A model generated the notes under the pieces. The model was not told the origin of the DNA and did no database searches. It was given only the letters and a program-made list of their open reading frames with translations. The translations under genes and the position numbers were made by a program. From NCBI GenBank assembly GCA_030765065.1, contig CM060977.1, forward strand, positions 98,411,795 through 98,475,794: a DNA stretch of 64,000 bases, written 5' to 3'. This DNA comes from Deroplatys truncata (taxonomy: Eukaryota; Arthropoda; Insecta; Mantodea; Mantidae). Positions 1 through 9,231 of the stretch are shown here, piece after piece; position 1 is the first letter of the stretch, and every line of letters begins with the position of its first letter.

Positions 1-289
1 TTAGTGTCTCTCCTTGTGTCTGAATTTGTGAGTGTAATGTTTCACCTTGTGCAGTGATCTGAGAATGCAGTGTTTCACTTTGTGTTTGAATTTGTGAGTT
101 AAGTGTTTCACCTTGTGCGGTGATTTGAGAGTTAAGTTGCTGGAATTGTATAAACATTTGTTGAATAACTGCCTCTAGTGTATAGGGATTTTCGGCACGT
201 TCTTGTTGATTAGTTGTTTCTGTTGTTTGTTCCTCCGTAAGGGCGTTCTCCATGGTGATTTTTGTTGTTTTGCCGTTACGGAGTAACAT
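1..289 (-). CDS. Coiled-coil ORF1, partial at window edge
   Basis: This is the first part of the same minus-strand ORF as 5716-6501, cut by the window start. It covers the N-terminus and the beginning of the 11-residue repeats. It shows that the array continues to the left of the window. Confidence 0.7.
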   Translation of the reverse strand, partial: MLLRNGKTTKITMENALTEEQTTETTNQQERAENPYTLEAVIQQMFIQFQQLNSQITAQGETLNSQIQTQSETLHSQITAQGETLHSQIQTQGETL

Positions 290-444
290 TCACTTTTCTC
301 TTGGTGTATGAAATGTTGTTTGTACTTACTCGGTGCTGTTGTGCTGTGCTGCTGTTGGTTGGTGATGGTGGTTGGTTCCTTGGCTGCGTCCTCCGTTGTG
401 TTGGTGTGAGTGTTGATTTGGTAGGGTGCTAGGCGTGGGTGTAA

Positions 445-460
445 GACACGTTGGGTGCCA
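445..460 (-). other. tRNA-Lys-like primer binding site, LTR 1
   Basis: On the minus strand this reads TGGCACCCAACGTGTC, three bases after the LTR end. It matches the complement of the 3' end of the insect lysine (CUU) tRNA closely, with one early mismatch and divergence only in the last bases. Its position fixes the element's direction and the left border of the LTR. Confidence 0.7.
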
Positions 461-463
461 TTT

Positions 464-1887
464 TGTAGCGGGGTTTGGAAAATAAAGGTCACGTTTCTGG
501 TAGGTAAGGTCTTGGTGCAGGGTTTCAGGTGATTGCCGGCTGCTCAGGTAGAGGATGAAGGGTTATGAGAATCTTACCTCAGGGATTGTGTGGATGGGAG
601 GTGAATGATACTCACAACTCCTCTCAATGGCCCATTTATTATGAAGATCCACACTGTTTTCGTACTGCAGGCCCTTCACACAAGACGCGTTCCTATCAGT
701 TTTCCCCCTGTTACAGTCTCCGTGCTTTTACCCTTGAATTTATTCTATTTCTCCTTTACTTACAATATGACTTTTGTCATCCCTAGCTACCCTATCTCTT
801 TTCTCGATATAGAACTCTAACATTCTCTTTCTATCTCCTCCCAACACAAACTAGATCGTCTTCATCCTAGCTCTTCTCAACGCAGAGTTTTACATCCTAC
901 TCATAGCTCTTCCCGACACAAAGTTTCTACGTCCTCCTCCTAACGTTTCCCGACACAAAGTTTTTACGTCCTTCTCATAGCTCTTCCCGACACAAAGTTT
1001 CTACGTCCTCCTCCTAACGTTTCCCGACACAAAGTTTCTACGTCCTCCTCCTAACGTTTCCCGACACAAAGTTTTTACGTCCTTCTCATAGCTCTTCCCG
1101 ACACAAAGTTTCTACGTCCTCCTCCTAACGTTTCCCGACACAAAGTTTCTACGTCCTCCTCCTAACGTTTCCCGACACAAAGTTTTTACGTCCTTCTCAT
1201 AGCTCTTCCCGACACAAAGTTTCTACGTCCTCCTCCTAACGTTTCCCGACACAAAGTGTTCCATCTTTCGCGTGTCTAAAGCGCGCTCCTGCTCCTAGAC
1301 CAAAATCTATTTCACGCCTCTTTTCTAGTTTTGTTCCCTGGTTTTACTATTCACGTGACATTTAATCTTCCTTATTGGTTCTATGGCTCCTCTGCGATTT
1401 CTACCCATTGGTTCAATTTTATTGCCCTTAGGCTCAGTTAGCGTTTCTACTGTTACTCGTTATTCACGGCTGATTTCATTTTCTGTGCGCTTGAGTGACT
1501 AGCACATCCGTTTCTTTGTTTCGCCCGCCGGTGAGCACTCGGCGATTTCAATAGAACCTAACTGTTCTCCGGCTAGTCTTTCCTGTATTTGTTCAGTGTT
1601 TTGCCCTCTGGCGTATTTTCTTGTGTCTGTTTCCTTTCACGTTCTTTTACTTTCTGATCTATTTATACGTGCCTCTATTTTATTTTATTTCATCCGTAAT
1701 AATATTTTATTTCATTTCTACTTTATTTTATTTCATCCATAATAATGTTTATTCCCCCCTTTACTTAATCTTTAATATTCTCTTTTATCTCCTTCTTATT
1801 TTGTTTGATTCGCGCATTAATCTTAACTTTTCTTCTGGCTATGGTTATTCTTGTACTCGCGGAGTACTCGCGGATCTTATCACTTCA
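464..1887 (-). repeat. LTR, unit 1 (1,424 bp)
   Basis: In the element's sense the LTR begins TGAAGTG (at 1887) and ends CTACA (at 464), the usual TG...CA ends with a short imperfect inverted repeat. The inner border is set by the adjoining primer site. The outer border is set by the place where the array stops in the last copy. Near the sense start there is a short direct repeat of GTACTCGCGG. An AATAAA motif occurs near 630-640 on the minus strand, a possible polyadenylation signal. A 37-bp minisatellite fills the middle. No strong polypurine tract is obvious beside 1888. Confidence 0.8.
840..1257. repeat. 37-bp minisatellite in LTR 1
   Basis: Nine uninterrupted 37-bp units run from 912 to 1244, each starting CCCGACACAAAG, followed by a partial unit. 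Two unit types, x and y, alternate as x y x x y x x y x, giving a 111-bp higher-order repeat. Two more decayed units of about 36 bp precede the block from about 840. The unit number is the same in all five LTRs. Confidence 0.9.
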
Positions 1888-3019
1888 AATGCCCTTCAGA
1901 TAAGGCATTCATTTTATGCGCATGAATAAAATTAATGGCTTGTCTGAAAACCCACTGAAACTAGTGCTTCGCTGTTTGCGCTAACGTTCCCCCCTCGCGT
2001 CTTGTGTGGGGCTCTTCTGTACTTAGTTCTGACGAACTGTTTTATATACAGTTTAAGTTACACATTATGCTTGTGGCTCCACCTGAAAAATTTACATAGA
2101 AAAAATTTGTTTCCGGGGACTGACTTCTGCGTCTCCTGGTGCCTTGTGGCGCACTTTACTTTACCTAATTTATCTATTCCTTATAACCTATTCTATAACT
2201 ATTTACATTTTCATTTATTTTTCTCCCTTTTCATTCAGGCCTCGTTTTCTTGTTTTAGTTTTTTTTTGTCTGGTGTATATTTTCATGTTTCCCTTTAGTG
2301 AAACATGCTTTCACTTACTTAAGCACTCATTTTTTTTTTTTTTTATTTCGTGTACTAGTGCTTTGTGTTTCTTGTAACGTATTTCGCGCACTTTTCACTT
2401 TTCACTGTTCACACGAGTTGTTGTGCCTGTTTAGGGATGTCATTCACCTTTTTGAGTCTACCTGGGAATAGTCACGTGTCTGTCTGACCTTACATTTTTG
2501 TGCAAGTCCCTATACCTGAATGTAAGTAAACATAATTTTCCACGGATTTACGTTTTTATTTTGTTCCTAGTTTTGCTCATGAGTGCGGTCTTAATGTTAA
2601 TTACAATGAACTTAATCTATGACCTTATCCTAACATTCAATACATCATAATATTCTTTACACTCATTTGTATCATAGTTCAGTGTTTACTATGGTGAGAC
2701 TTTTAACATTTTCTTATATCCAGATGATGGTCCTTCTGTTCTGTTTTGGTTAAGCCTTAACAGTATATTTCCCCTTTCTCTGTAACTCTACACCTTTTGC
2801 ATAGATTACTAAGTTTTCTTGCATATTGTTTAAGTTTAATATGAATTTACATTCTTTGCCTTAGGTTTAACAAACTTACATGTTTCACACTTTTACAGTT
2901 CCTAGTCTTTTACTCTTATTTTCGTTATGTGTCATGCCTTTACCCTGTTCTGGTCGTTGTGTTATTGACCTTACGTTTTTCCTACACGCTAATTCAACTG
3001 CTGTGTTTATGTTTCTGTT
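1888..3019 (-). other. Non-coding 3' part of internal region, unit 1
   Basis: About 1.1 kb lies between the end of the pol-like ORF and the LTR in the element's sense. It is T-rich on the plus strand with poly-T runs (for example near 2330). No envelope-like or other long minus-strand ORF is present. Equivalent stretches occur at 8100-9231, 14312-15443 and 20525-21656. Confidence 0.6.
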
Positions 3020-4537
3020 TTAATTGCTTACTGAGACAATTTTAACGTTACATTGTGGTTCATTTCCCGTCATTTTTGTAGGTACTTTGTACGGTTTTAT
3101 TAAGGCCAAATTGTACCTACCAATTATTTTCAAAGTACGTGGGTTTTGTAATTCGAAAGCTCGATCACTCAATTGTTTCCGGATTACGGCCGGACCGTGC
3201 CACATCAAATGTAATTTATTGTTCTCTTTTTTGAACATGGATGACTTGTGGTGTGCCTTGTAAAACACCTTATCTCCTTCTTTCGGGTTCCATGTCTTGT
3301 TGTGTCGTTTCATGTGTTTATTCCTTAATTCTGTTTTCCTTGTTTTGTCCGGGATTCCAAAGGTGTTTAAATGGCGAGCGTCTCTCGTAATGCGAACCTT
3401 TCCTGAGCTCTTTGCAACAACACATAAGGGGTTTATATATGGCGAATTCGATGGTTGTATTGTTTTCTGCTCAATCATTTGTGTTATCGTGTCATGTACT
3501 GCGTTTTGAAGTGTTATTGGTATATTTCTACATTTATATTTCCATGGTGGAGCTGGTTTCACCTCAAAGGAATATTCGTAATTTTTAAAGCAACCTGTTT
3601 TGTCTGAAAATGCTTCTCTGTTGTTCCATAGAATTGTAGTTAGTGTTTGTTTTTGTCGTTTGCTGAGGGCTGAGATGTCATTCACCTTTCGTGCAATGCA
3701 TTCTCTAATTTGTCGGGTGTCCGTCTCTCCGTACAGGTATTGTTTTTCATCTTCACTTTGTAGGTCATCCAGTCCGCTTATCTTTGCGCCTTCCACGGGC
3801 TTTATATAATTATTCTTTATTTCATCTTCTCTATATTCTTCGTCGTCGTGTTCATTAATATCTTCTAATTCCTCTTCCTCGTAAAATCTAGCATCTATCT
3901 CTACCTGCGTTTTACATATTTCGCCCCCAAGGCTGATGACTTGTACAAAAAACCTGTTCTGCTGGATGTCTCTTTCACCCTCCGTTAAGTCTGGTGTTAT
4001 ACCTGGCGTCTTGAGGAAATGTGTAGTTACTATTTCATTGTTTGTTGTCACTAATGTGAGCTCCCTCGTTCTATAATTTACATTAGCCCTGAATTCAGAT
4101 AGCAGGTCGCTCCCAATTATTAATTGTGTCACTAAATGTGGAACCACTAGAAAAATATACTCAAAGTCTATCTCTTTAATGTTAAAGGGTATCATTACTT
4201 GTTGTTGGATTCGGGTTTTCTTTCTCCCTATTGCTAAGATAGCGTAAACATTCTTAACAGGCAGTGTTTGCAGTTTTATTCCACGCGATATTATCGTTTT
4301 GTAGAACTCCATGCTGCATAAAGAAGCCATTGCTCCGGAGTCCACGATAGCCTGGTATGCTTCGCCTGCTATTTGTATTGACACTTGTGGTGAGTCTATG
4401 ATATCGCCTTGTCTTTCTTCATTAATGGAGGTGTTATTCCCTGTGTTGCAAAGAGCTGGGGGTTCTAGAGACGGGAATTGATCCTGACCCCGTTTTAGTT
4501 TTCCGTCGTTTCGTTGATACCGAATGCGCCACCGCAC
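3020..4537 (-). CDS. Pol-like ORF (protease, RT start, integrase-like tail), unit 1
   Basis: This is a 505-codon frame. Its first third carries a retropepsin: the active-site DSGA lies near residues 66-69, followed by the IIGSDLL flap/ILG-type motif near 140-146. An acidic linker follows. The middle matches the start of a Ty3/Gypsy reverse transcriptase (PSNSPYINPLCVVAKSSGK). The last part resembles the integrase C-terminal domain (GDKVFYK, MWHGPAVI, IIGRYNLALIKPYK). The ORF is far shorter than a full Gypsy pol, so the gene is incomplete and the copy looks non-autonomous. It overlaps the Gag-like ORF by 43 nt in the -1 frame, the arrangement this family uses for gag-pol frameshifting. Confidence 0.85.
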   Translation of the reverse strand: MRWRIRYQRNDGKLKRGQDQFPSLEPPALCNTGNNTSINEERQGDIIDSPQVSIQIAGEAYQAIVDSGAMASLCSMEFYKTIISRGIKLQTLPVKNVYAILAIGRKKTRIQQQVMIPFNIKEIDFEYIFLVVPHLVTQLIIGSDLLSEFRANVNYRTRELTLVTTNNEIVTTHFLKTPGITPDLTEGERDIQQNRFFVQVISLGGEICKTQVEIDARFYEEEELEDINEHDDEEYREDEIKNNYIKPVEGAKISGLDDLQSEDEKQYLYGETDTRQIRECIARKVNDISALSKRQKQTLTTILWNNREAFSDKTGCFKNYEYSFEVKPAPPWKYKCRNIPITLQNAVHDTITQMIEQKTIQPSNSPYINPLCVVAKSSGKVRITRDARHLNTFGIPDKTRKTELRNKHMKRHNKTWNPKEGDKVFYKAHHKSSMFKKENNKLHLMWHGPAVIRKQLSDRAFELQNPRTLKIIGRYNLALIKPYKVPTKMTGNEPQCNVKIVSVSN

Positions 4538-5691
4538 CTCTCATCCTGCTGTGTCGGTCCCTGGTTGTCGCGGTTGAACCATGTTTGCTTTTTTATGGTC
4601 CCTGTGTGTTTTGTTTGTGTGTTGTCATTTCGTTGGTGGTTTGACCGTGGGTTGTATTCTATATGTTCCCGCCGGTTTTCTTGAGGCCATGATGGTGCGT
4701 CTACGTTTTGTCCTGGGCGGCTGCGTTCATTGAAGGTTTTGTTCGGGCTGTGGCGTCCATCTTGTCTTGTTTCGTATTCACGGGGTTCCGGTGTGTTTGT
4801 GCCCCATGAGTTATGTCTCCGGCTCCCGTTCACTCTTACATAGTTTATGTATCTTCTCCCGTTGTCTCGCGGTGGGTTCCTGTGGAAATGGTTGTCGCCC
4901 CTGTGTCTCGTAAACTGGTTGCCCCTGTCATCGTATCTGTTTTGTTGAGGGTATGGACCTCGTCTTTGCTGATAGTTGGGGTGTGCCCTTAACCCACTGA
5001 AATTTTGTGTCGGTGCTCTATTTTCTGAGCTACCGCTCTGGTGTCCTTGTAGCGCCGTCAGCAGTTCTAGTGTGTCGGCGATGGTTGTCGCCCTAGCCAC
5101 AATTAAATTATTTCGGATACTATCCGGGAAATGCCTCACGATTAATTTTACAAATTCATCTTCCTGCATGGGTGGATCTAGTAATTGGCTCTGTTGTGCC
5201 AGATCTAGGAAGTAATCGATTAGTTGTTGCCCCTGTCCTGGTGTATATTTCCCATTATTTATTCGTATTCTCACCGCGTATTGGGTGGTAGTATTCAAAT
5301 ATTTAGTTAGGAATAAGTGTTTGAAGTCAAGGTATGTGGTGTGGTCGCCGATCGCTAACCGGAACCAAGAGAGTGCCCTGCCTTGTAGCCCTTTCTTTAT
5401 AATCAATAATTTCAAGTTTTCCGGAATTTGTTTCAACTCGAAATAAGCGTCCAGATCCATAATGTATCGTTTCGCATTGTCTCGCAAGTCATTGAACTGT
5501 GGTACGGCTATCTCATTTAATAAATTAAGATGTAGAGAGTATGCATGCACATTCATATAGCTATGTTCCTCATGAGCTAAACTAGAAGTTGGTGACTGCG
5601 ACGACGCAAGTTGCACGTGAATTGCAGGTTGCGTTTCCGCGGTGATATTTTCGCGAGAAGTGGCATGGTTATTGGCATTTTGATTTGACAC
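4495..5691 (-). CDS. Gag-like ORF, unit 1
   Basis: This is a 398-codon frame. Residues about 50-220 look like the retrotransposon Gag capsid domain (the helical segment with GLQGRALSWFRLAIGD and the FLTKY and RHFPDSIRNNL motifs), which would build the particle shell. The C-terminal 150 residues are rich in Arg, Asn, Gln and Gly, which would suit RNA binding. I see no CCHC zinc knuckle. It starts just after the coiled-coil ORF and overlaps the pol-like ORF at its end. Unit 1 differs from the other copies by one substitution in the capsid region. Confidence 0.85.
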   Translation of the reverse strand: MSNQNANNHATSRENITAETQPAIHVQLASSQSPTSSLAHEEHSYMNVHAYSLHLNLLNEIAVPQFNDLRDNAKRYIMDLDAYFELKQIPENLKLLIIKKGLQGRALSWFRLAIGDHTTYLDFKHLFLTKYLNTTTQYAVRIRINNGKYTPGQGQQLIDYFLDLAQQSQLLDPPMQEDEFVKLIVRHFPDSIRNNLIVARATTIADTLELLTALQGHQSGSSENRAPTQNFSGLRAHPNYQQRRGPYPQQNRYDDRGNQFTRHRGDNHFHRNPPRDNGRRYINYVRVNGSRRHNSWGTNTPEPREYETRQDGRHSPNKTFNERSRPGQNVDAPSWPQENRREHIEYNPRSNHQRNDNTQTKHTGTIKKQTWFNRDNQGPTQQDERCGGAFGINETTEN

Positions 5692-5715
5692 ATTCTGCTG
5701 TCTTGCTATTGTTGC

Positions 5716-6501
5716 TCATACCTGTGCCAACTCACGCGAATTTTTGTCAATTAGTTCTAATGCCGCGTTGTGTTCTGCAGCTGCTTGGTTTGTTGAATTG
5801 GTGATGAGTTCTTTCATTGCTGTTATTTCTGTATTTATATTTTCCTTAATATTTACACATGCTGCTTGCAGATCACAATTCAGCTGTTCCTGGTTAACAT
5901 GGTCAGCAGACATTTGTGTGACCCTTCCCTTTAAAGATTTTAATTCGGAGCATGCCTCCAGAACATCTGTTCTAATGCTAATGACCTCCGTTTGTAAAGA
6001 CACTTGCCCTTCATTCATCTCCGACACTTGGGTTGCTTGTCGGTTTACCTGCTCCTCTATTTGTGTTTGGTGTTCTGAGAATTTCGTGTTCATTTGCTCT
6101 AGAATTTTTGCCTCTAGCTTCTCCCCTTGGGCAACTAATTGTGTGTGTACCTGGGTCATCAGTCTCTGTTCTAATTGTTTGAGGGTTTCCTCCTGTGCTG
6201 TTAGTTTTGCGTTTAGTGTCTCTCCTTGTGTCTGAATTTGTGAGTGTAATGTTTCACCTTGTGCAGTGATCTGAGAATGCAGTGTTTCACTTTGTGTTTG
6301 AATTTGTGAGTTAAGTGTTTCACCTTGTGCGGTGATTTGAGAGTTAAGTTGCTGGAATTGTATAAACATTTGTTGAATAACTGCCTCTAGTGTATAGGGA
6401 TTTTCGGCACGTTCTTGTTGATTAGTTGTTTCTGTTGTTTGTTCCTCCGTAAGGGCGTTCTCCATGGTGATTTTTGTTGTTTTGCCGTTACGGAGTAACA
6501 T
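5716..6501 (-). CDS. Coiled-coil ORF1 upstream of gag, unit 1
   Basis: This is a 261-codon frame of unknown family. Residues 52-106 are five consecutive 11-residue repeats of the pattern LNSQITAQGET, which alternate between ITAQ and IQTQ versions. Further Gln/Glu-rich helical sequence follows to the end. Hendecad repeats of this sort predict a long, nearly straight coiled coil. The ORF ends 24 nt before the Gag-like ORF and is the first ORF after the primer site. It may act as an oligomerising N-terminal part of Gag or as a separate accessory protein. No zinc finger, protease or membrane segment is visible. A second Met at residue 13 is an alternative start. Confidence 0.75.
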   Translation of the reverse strand: MLLRNGKTTKITMENALTEEQTTETTNQQERAENPYTLEAVIQQMFIQFQQLNSQITAQGETLNSQIQTQSETLHSQITAQGETLHSQIQTQGETLNAKLTAQEETLKQLEQRLMTQVHTQLVAQGEKLEAKILEQMNTKFSEHQTQIEEQVNRQATQVSEMNEGQVSLQTEVISIRTDVLEACSELKSLKGRVTQMSADHVNQEQLNCDLQAACVNIKENINTEITAMKELITNSTNQAAAEHNAALELIDKNSRELAQV

Positions 6502-6656
6502 TCACTTTTCTCTTGGTGTATGAAATGTTGTTTGTACTTACTCGGTGCTGTTGTGCTGTGCTGCTGTTGGTTGGTGATGGTGGTTGGTTCCTTGGCTGCG
6601 TCCTCCGTTGTGTTGGTGTGAGTGTTGATTTGGTAGGGTGCTAGGCGTGGGTGTAA

Positions 6657-6672
6657 GACACGTTGGGTGCCA
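6657..6672 (-). other. tRNA-Lys-like primer binding site, LTR 2
   Basis: Identical to the site at 445-460 and again three bases from the LTR border. About 155 nt of leader separate it from the coiled-coil ORF. Confidence 0.7.
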
Positions 6673-6675
6673 TTT

Positions 6676-8099
6676 TGTAGCGGGGTTTGGAAAATAAAGG
6701 TCACGTTTCTGGTAGGTAAGGTCTTGGTGCAGGGTTTCAGGTGATTGCCGGCTGCTCAGGTAGAGGATGAAGGGTTATGAGAATCTTACCTCAGGGATTG
6801 TGTGGATGGGAGGTGAATGATACTCACAACTCCTCTCAATGGCCCATTTATTATGAAGATCCACACTGTTTTCGTACTGCAGGCCCTTCACACAAGACGC
6901 GTTCCTATCAGTTTTCCCCCTGTTACAGTCTCCGTGCTTTTACCCTTGAATTTATTCTATTTCTCCTTTACTTACAATATGACTTTTGTCATCCCTAGCT
7001 ACCCTATCTCTTTTCTCGATATAGAACTCTAACATTCTCTTTCTATCTCCTCCCAACACAAACTAGATCGTCTTCATCCTAGCTCTTCTCAACGCAGAGT
7101 TTTACATCCTACTCATAGCTCTTCCCGACACAAAGTTTCTACGTCCTCCTCCTAACGTTTCCCGACACAAAGTTTTTACGTCCTTCTCATAGCTCTTCCC
7201 GACACAAAGTTTCTACGTCCTCCTCCTAACGTTTCCCGACACAAAGTTTCTACGTCCTCCTCCTAACGTTTCCCGACACAAAGTTTTTACGTCCTTCTCA
7301 TAGCTCTTCCCGACACAAAGTTTCTACGTCCTCCTCCTAACGTTTCCCGACACAAAGTTTCTACGTCCTCCTCCTAACGTTTCCCGACACAAAGTTTTTA
7401 CGTCCTTCTCATAGCTCTTCCCGACACAAAGTTTCTACGTCCTCCTCCTAACGTTTCCCGACACAAAGTGTTCCATCTTTCGCGTGTCTAAAGCGCGCTC
7501 CTGCTCCTAGACCAAAATCTATTTCACGCCTCTTTTCTAGTTTTGTTCCCTGGTTTTACTATTCACGTGACATTTAATCTTCCTTATTGGTTCTATGGCT
7601 CCTCTGCGATTTCTACCCATTGGTTCAATTTTATTGCCCTTAGGCTCAGTTAGCGTTTCTACTGTTACTCGTTATTCACGGCTGATTTCATTTTCTGTGC
7701 GCTTGAGTGACTAGCACATCCGTTTCTTTGTTTCGCCCGCCGGTGAGCACTCGGCGATTTCAATAGAACCTAACTGTTCTCCGGCTAGTCTTTCCTGTAT
7801 TTGTTCAGTGTTTTGCCCTCTGGCGTATTTTCTTGTGTCTGTTTCCTTTCACGTTCTTTTACTTTCTGATCTATTTATACGTGCCTCTATTTTATTTTAT
7901 TTCATCCGTAATAATATTTTATTTCATTTCTACTTTATTTTATTTCATCCATAATAATGTTTATTCCCCCCTTTACTTAATCTTTAATATTCTCTTTTAT
8001 CTCCTTCTTATTTTGTTTGATTCGCGCATTAATCTTAACTTTTCTTCTGGCTATGGTTATTCTTGTACTCGCGGAGTACTCGCGGATCTTATCACTTCA
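6676..8099 (-). repeat. LTR, unit 2
   Basis: This LTR serves both neighbouring internal regions. It is the 3' LTR of the unit to its right (8100-12887) and the 5' LTR of the unit to its left in the minus-strand sense. The sequence is the same as LTR 1 by eye. Confidence 0.8.
7124..7469. repeat. 37-bp minisatellite in LTR 2
   Basis: Same unit order and number as at 912-1257, with the two decayed units just to its left. Confidence 0.9.
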
Positions 8100-9231
8100 A
8101 ATGCCCTTCAGATAAGGCATTCATTTTATGCGCATGAATAAAATTAATGGCTTGTCTGAAAACCCACTGAAACTAGTGCTTCGCTGTTTGCGCTAACGTT
8201 CCCCCCTCGCGTCTTGTGTGGGGCTCTTCTGTACTTAGTTCTGACGAACTGTTTTATATACAGTTTAAGTTACACATTATGCTTGTGGCTCCACCTGAAA
8301 AATTTACATAGAAAAAATTTGTTTCCGGGGACTGACTTCTGCGTCTCCTGGTGCCTTGTGGCGCACTTTACTTTACCTAATTTATCTATTCCTTATAACC
8401 TATTCTATAACTATTTACATTTTCATTTATTTTTCGCCCTTTTCATTCAGGCCTCGTTTTCTTGTTTTAGTTTTTTTTTGTCTGGTGTATATTTTCATGT
8501 TTCCCTTTAGTGAAACATGCTTTCACTTACTTAAGCACTCATTTTTTTTTTTTTTTATTTCGTGTACTAGTGCTTTGTGTTTCTTGTAACGTATTTCGCG
8601 CACTTTTCACTTTTCACTGTTCACACGAGTTGTTGTGCCTGTTTAGGGATGTCATTCACCTTTTTGAGTCTACCTGGGAATAGTCACGTGTCTGTCTGAC
8701 CTTACATTTTTGTGCAAGTCCCTATACCTGAATGTAAGTAAACATAATTTTCCACGGATTTACGTTTTTATTTTGTTCCTAGTTTTGCTCATGAGTGCGG
8801 TCTTAATGTTATTTACAATGAACTTAATCTATGACCTTATCCTAACATTCAATACATCATAATATTCTTTACACTCATTTGTATCATAGTTCAGTGTTTA
8901 CTATGGTGAGACTTTTAACATTTTCTTATATCCAGATGATGGTCCTTCTGTTCTGTTTTGGTTAAGCCTTAACAGTATATTTCCCCTTTCTCTGTAACTC
9001 TACACCTTTTGCATAGATTACTAAGTTTTCTTGCATATTGTTTAAGTTTAATATGAATTTACATTCTTTGCCTTAGGTTTAACAAACTTACATGTTTCAC
9101 ACTTTTACAGTTCCTAGTCTTTTACTCTTATTTTCGTTATGTGTCATGCCTTTACCCTGTTCTGGTCGTTGTGTTATTGACCTTACGTTTTTCCTACACG
9201 CTAATTCAACTGCTGTGTTTATGTTTCTGTT

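Noticed and set aside
175-492. 105-codon minus-strand ORF repeated at the start of several units
   Set aside because: It spans the LTR edge, primer site and leader, overlaps the coiled-coil ORF in another frame, and is not open in all units. It is best explained as leader sequence.
912-1257. Regular repeat block considered as a CRISPR array
   Set aside because: The units are contiguous with no unique spacers, lie in a eukaryotic LTR, and form an ordinary minisatellite.
1621-2377. Hydrophobic plus-strand ORFs of 77-102 codons in and beside each LTR
   Set aside because: They come from T-rich DNA, which yields Phe/Leu/Tyr-rich frames by chance. They run against the element's direction and have no signal or membrane-protein pattern beyond composition.
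5744-6235. 163-codon plus-strand ORF opposite the coiled-coil ORF
   Set aside because: It is the antisense shadow of the repetitive coiled-coil coding sequence. Its Ser/Cys/Phe-rich composition is typical of antisense to Gln/Glu codons.
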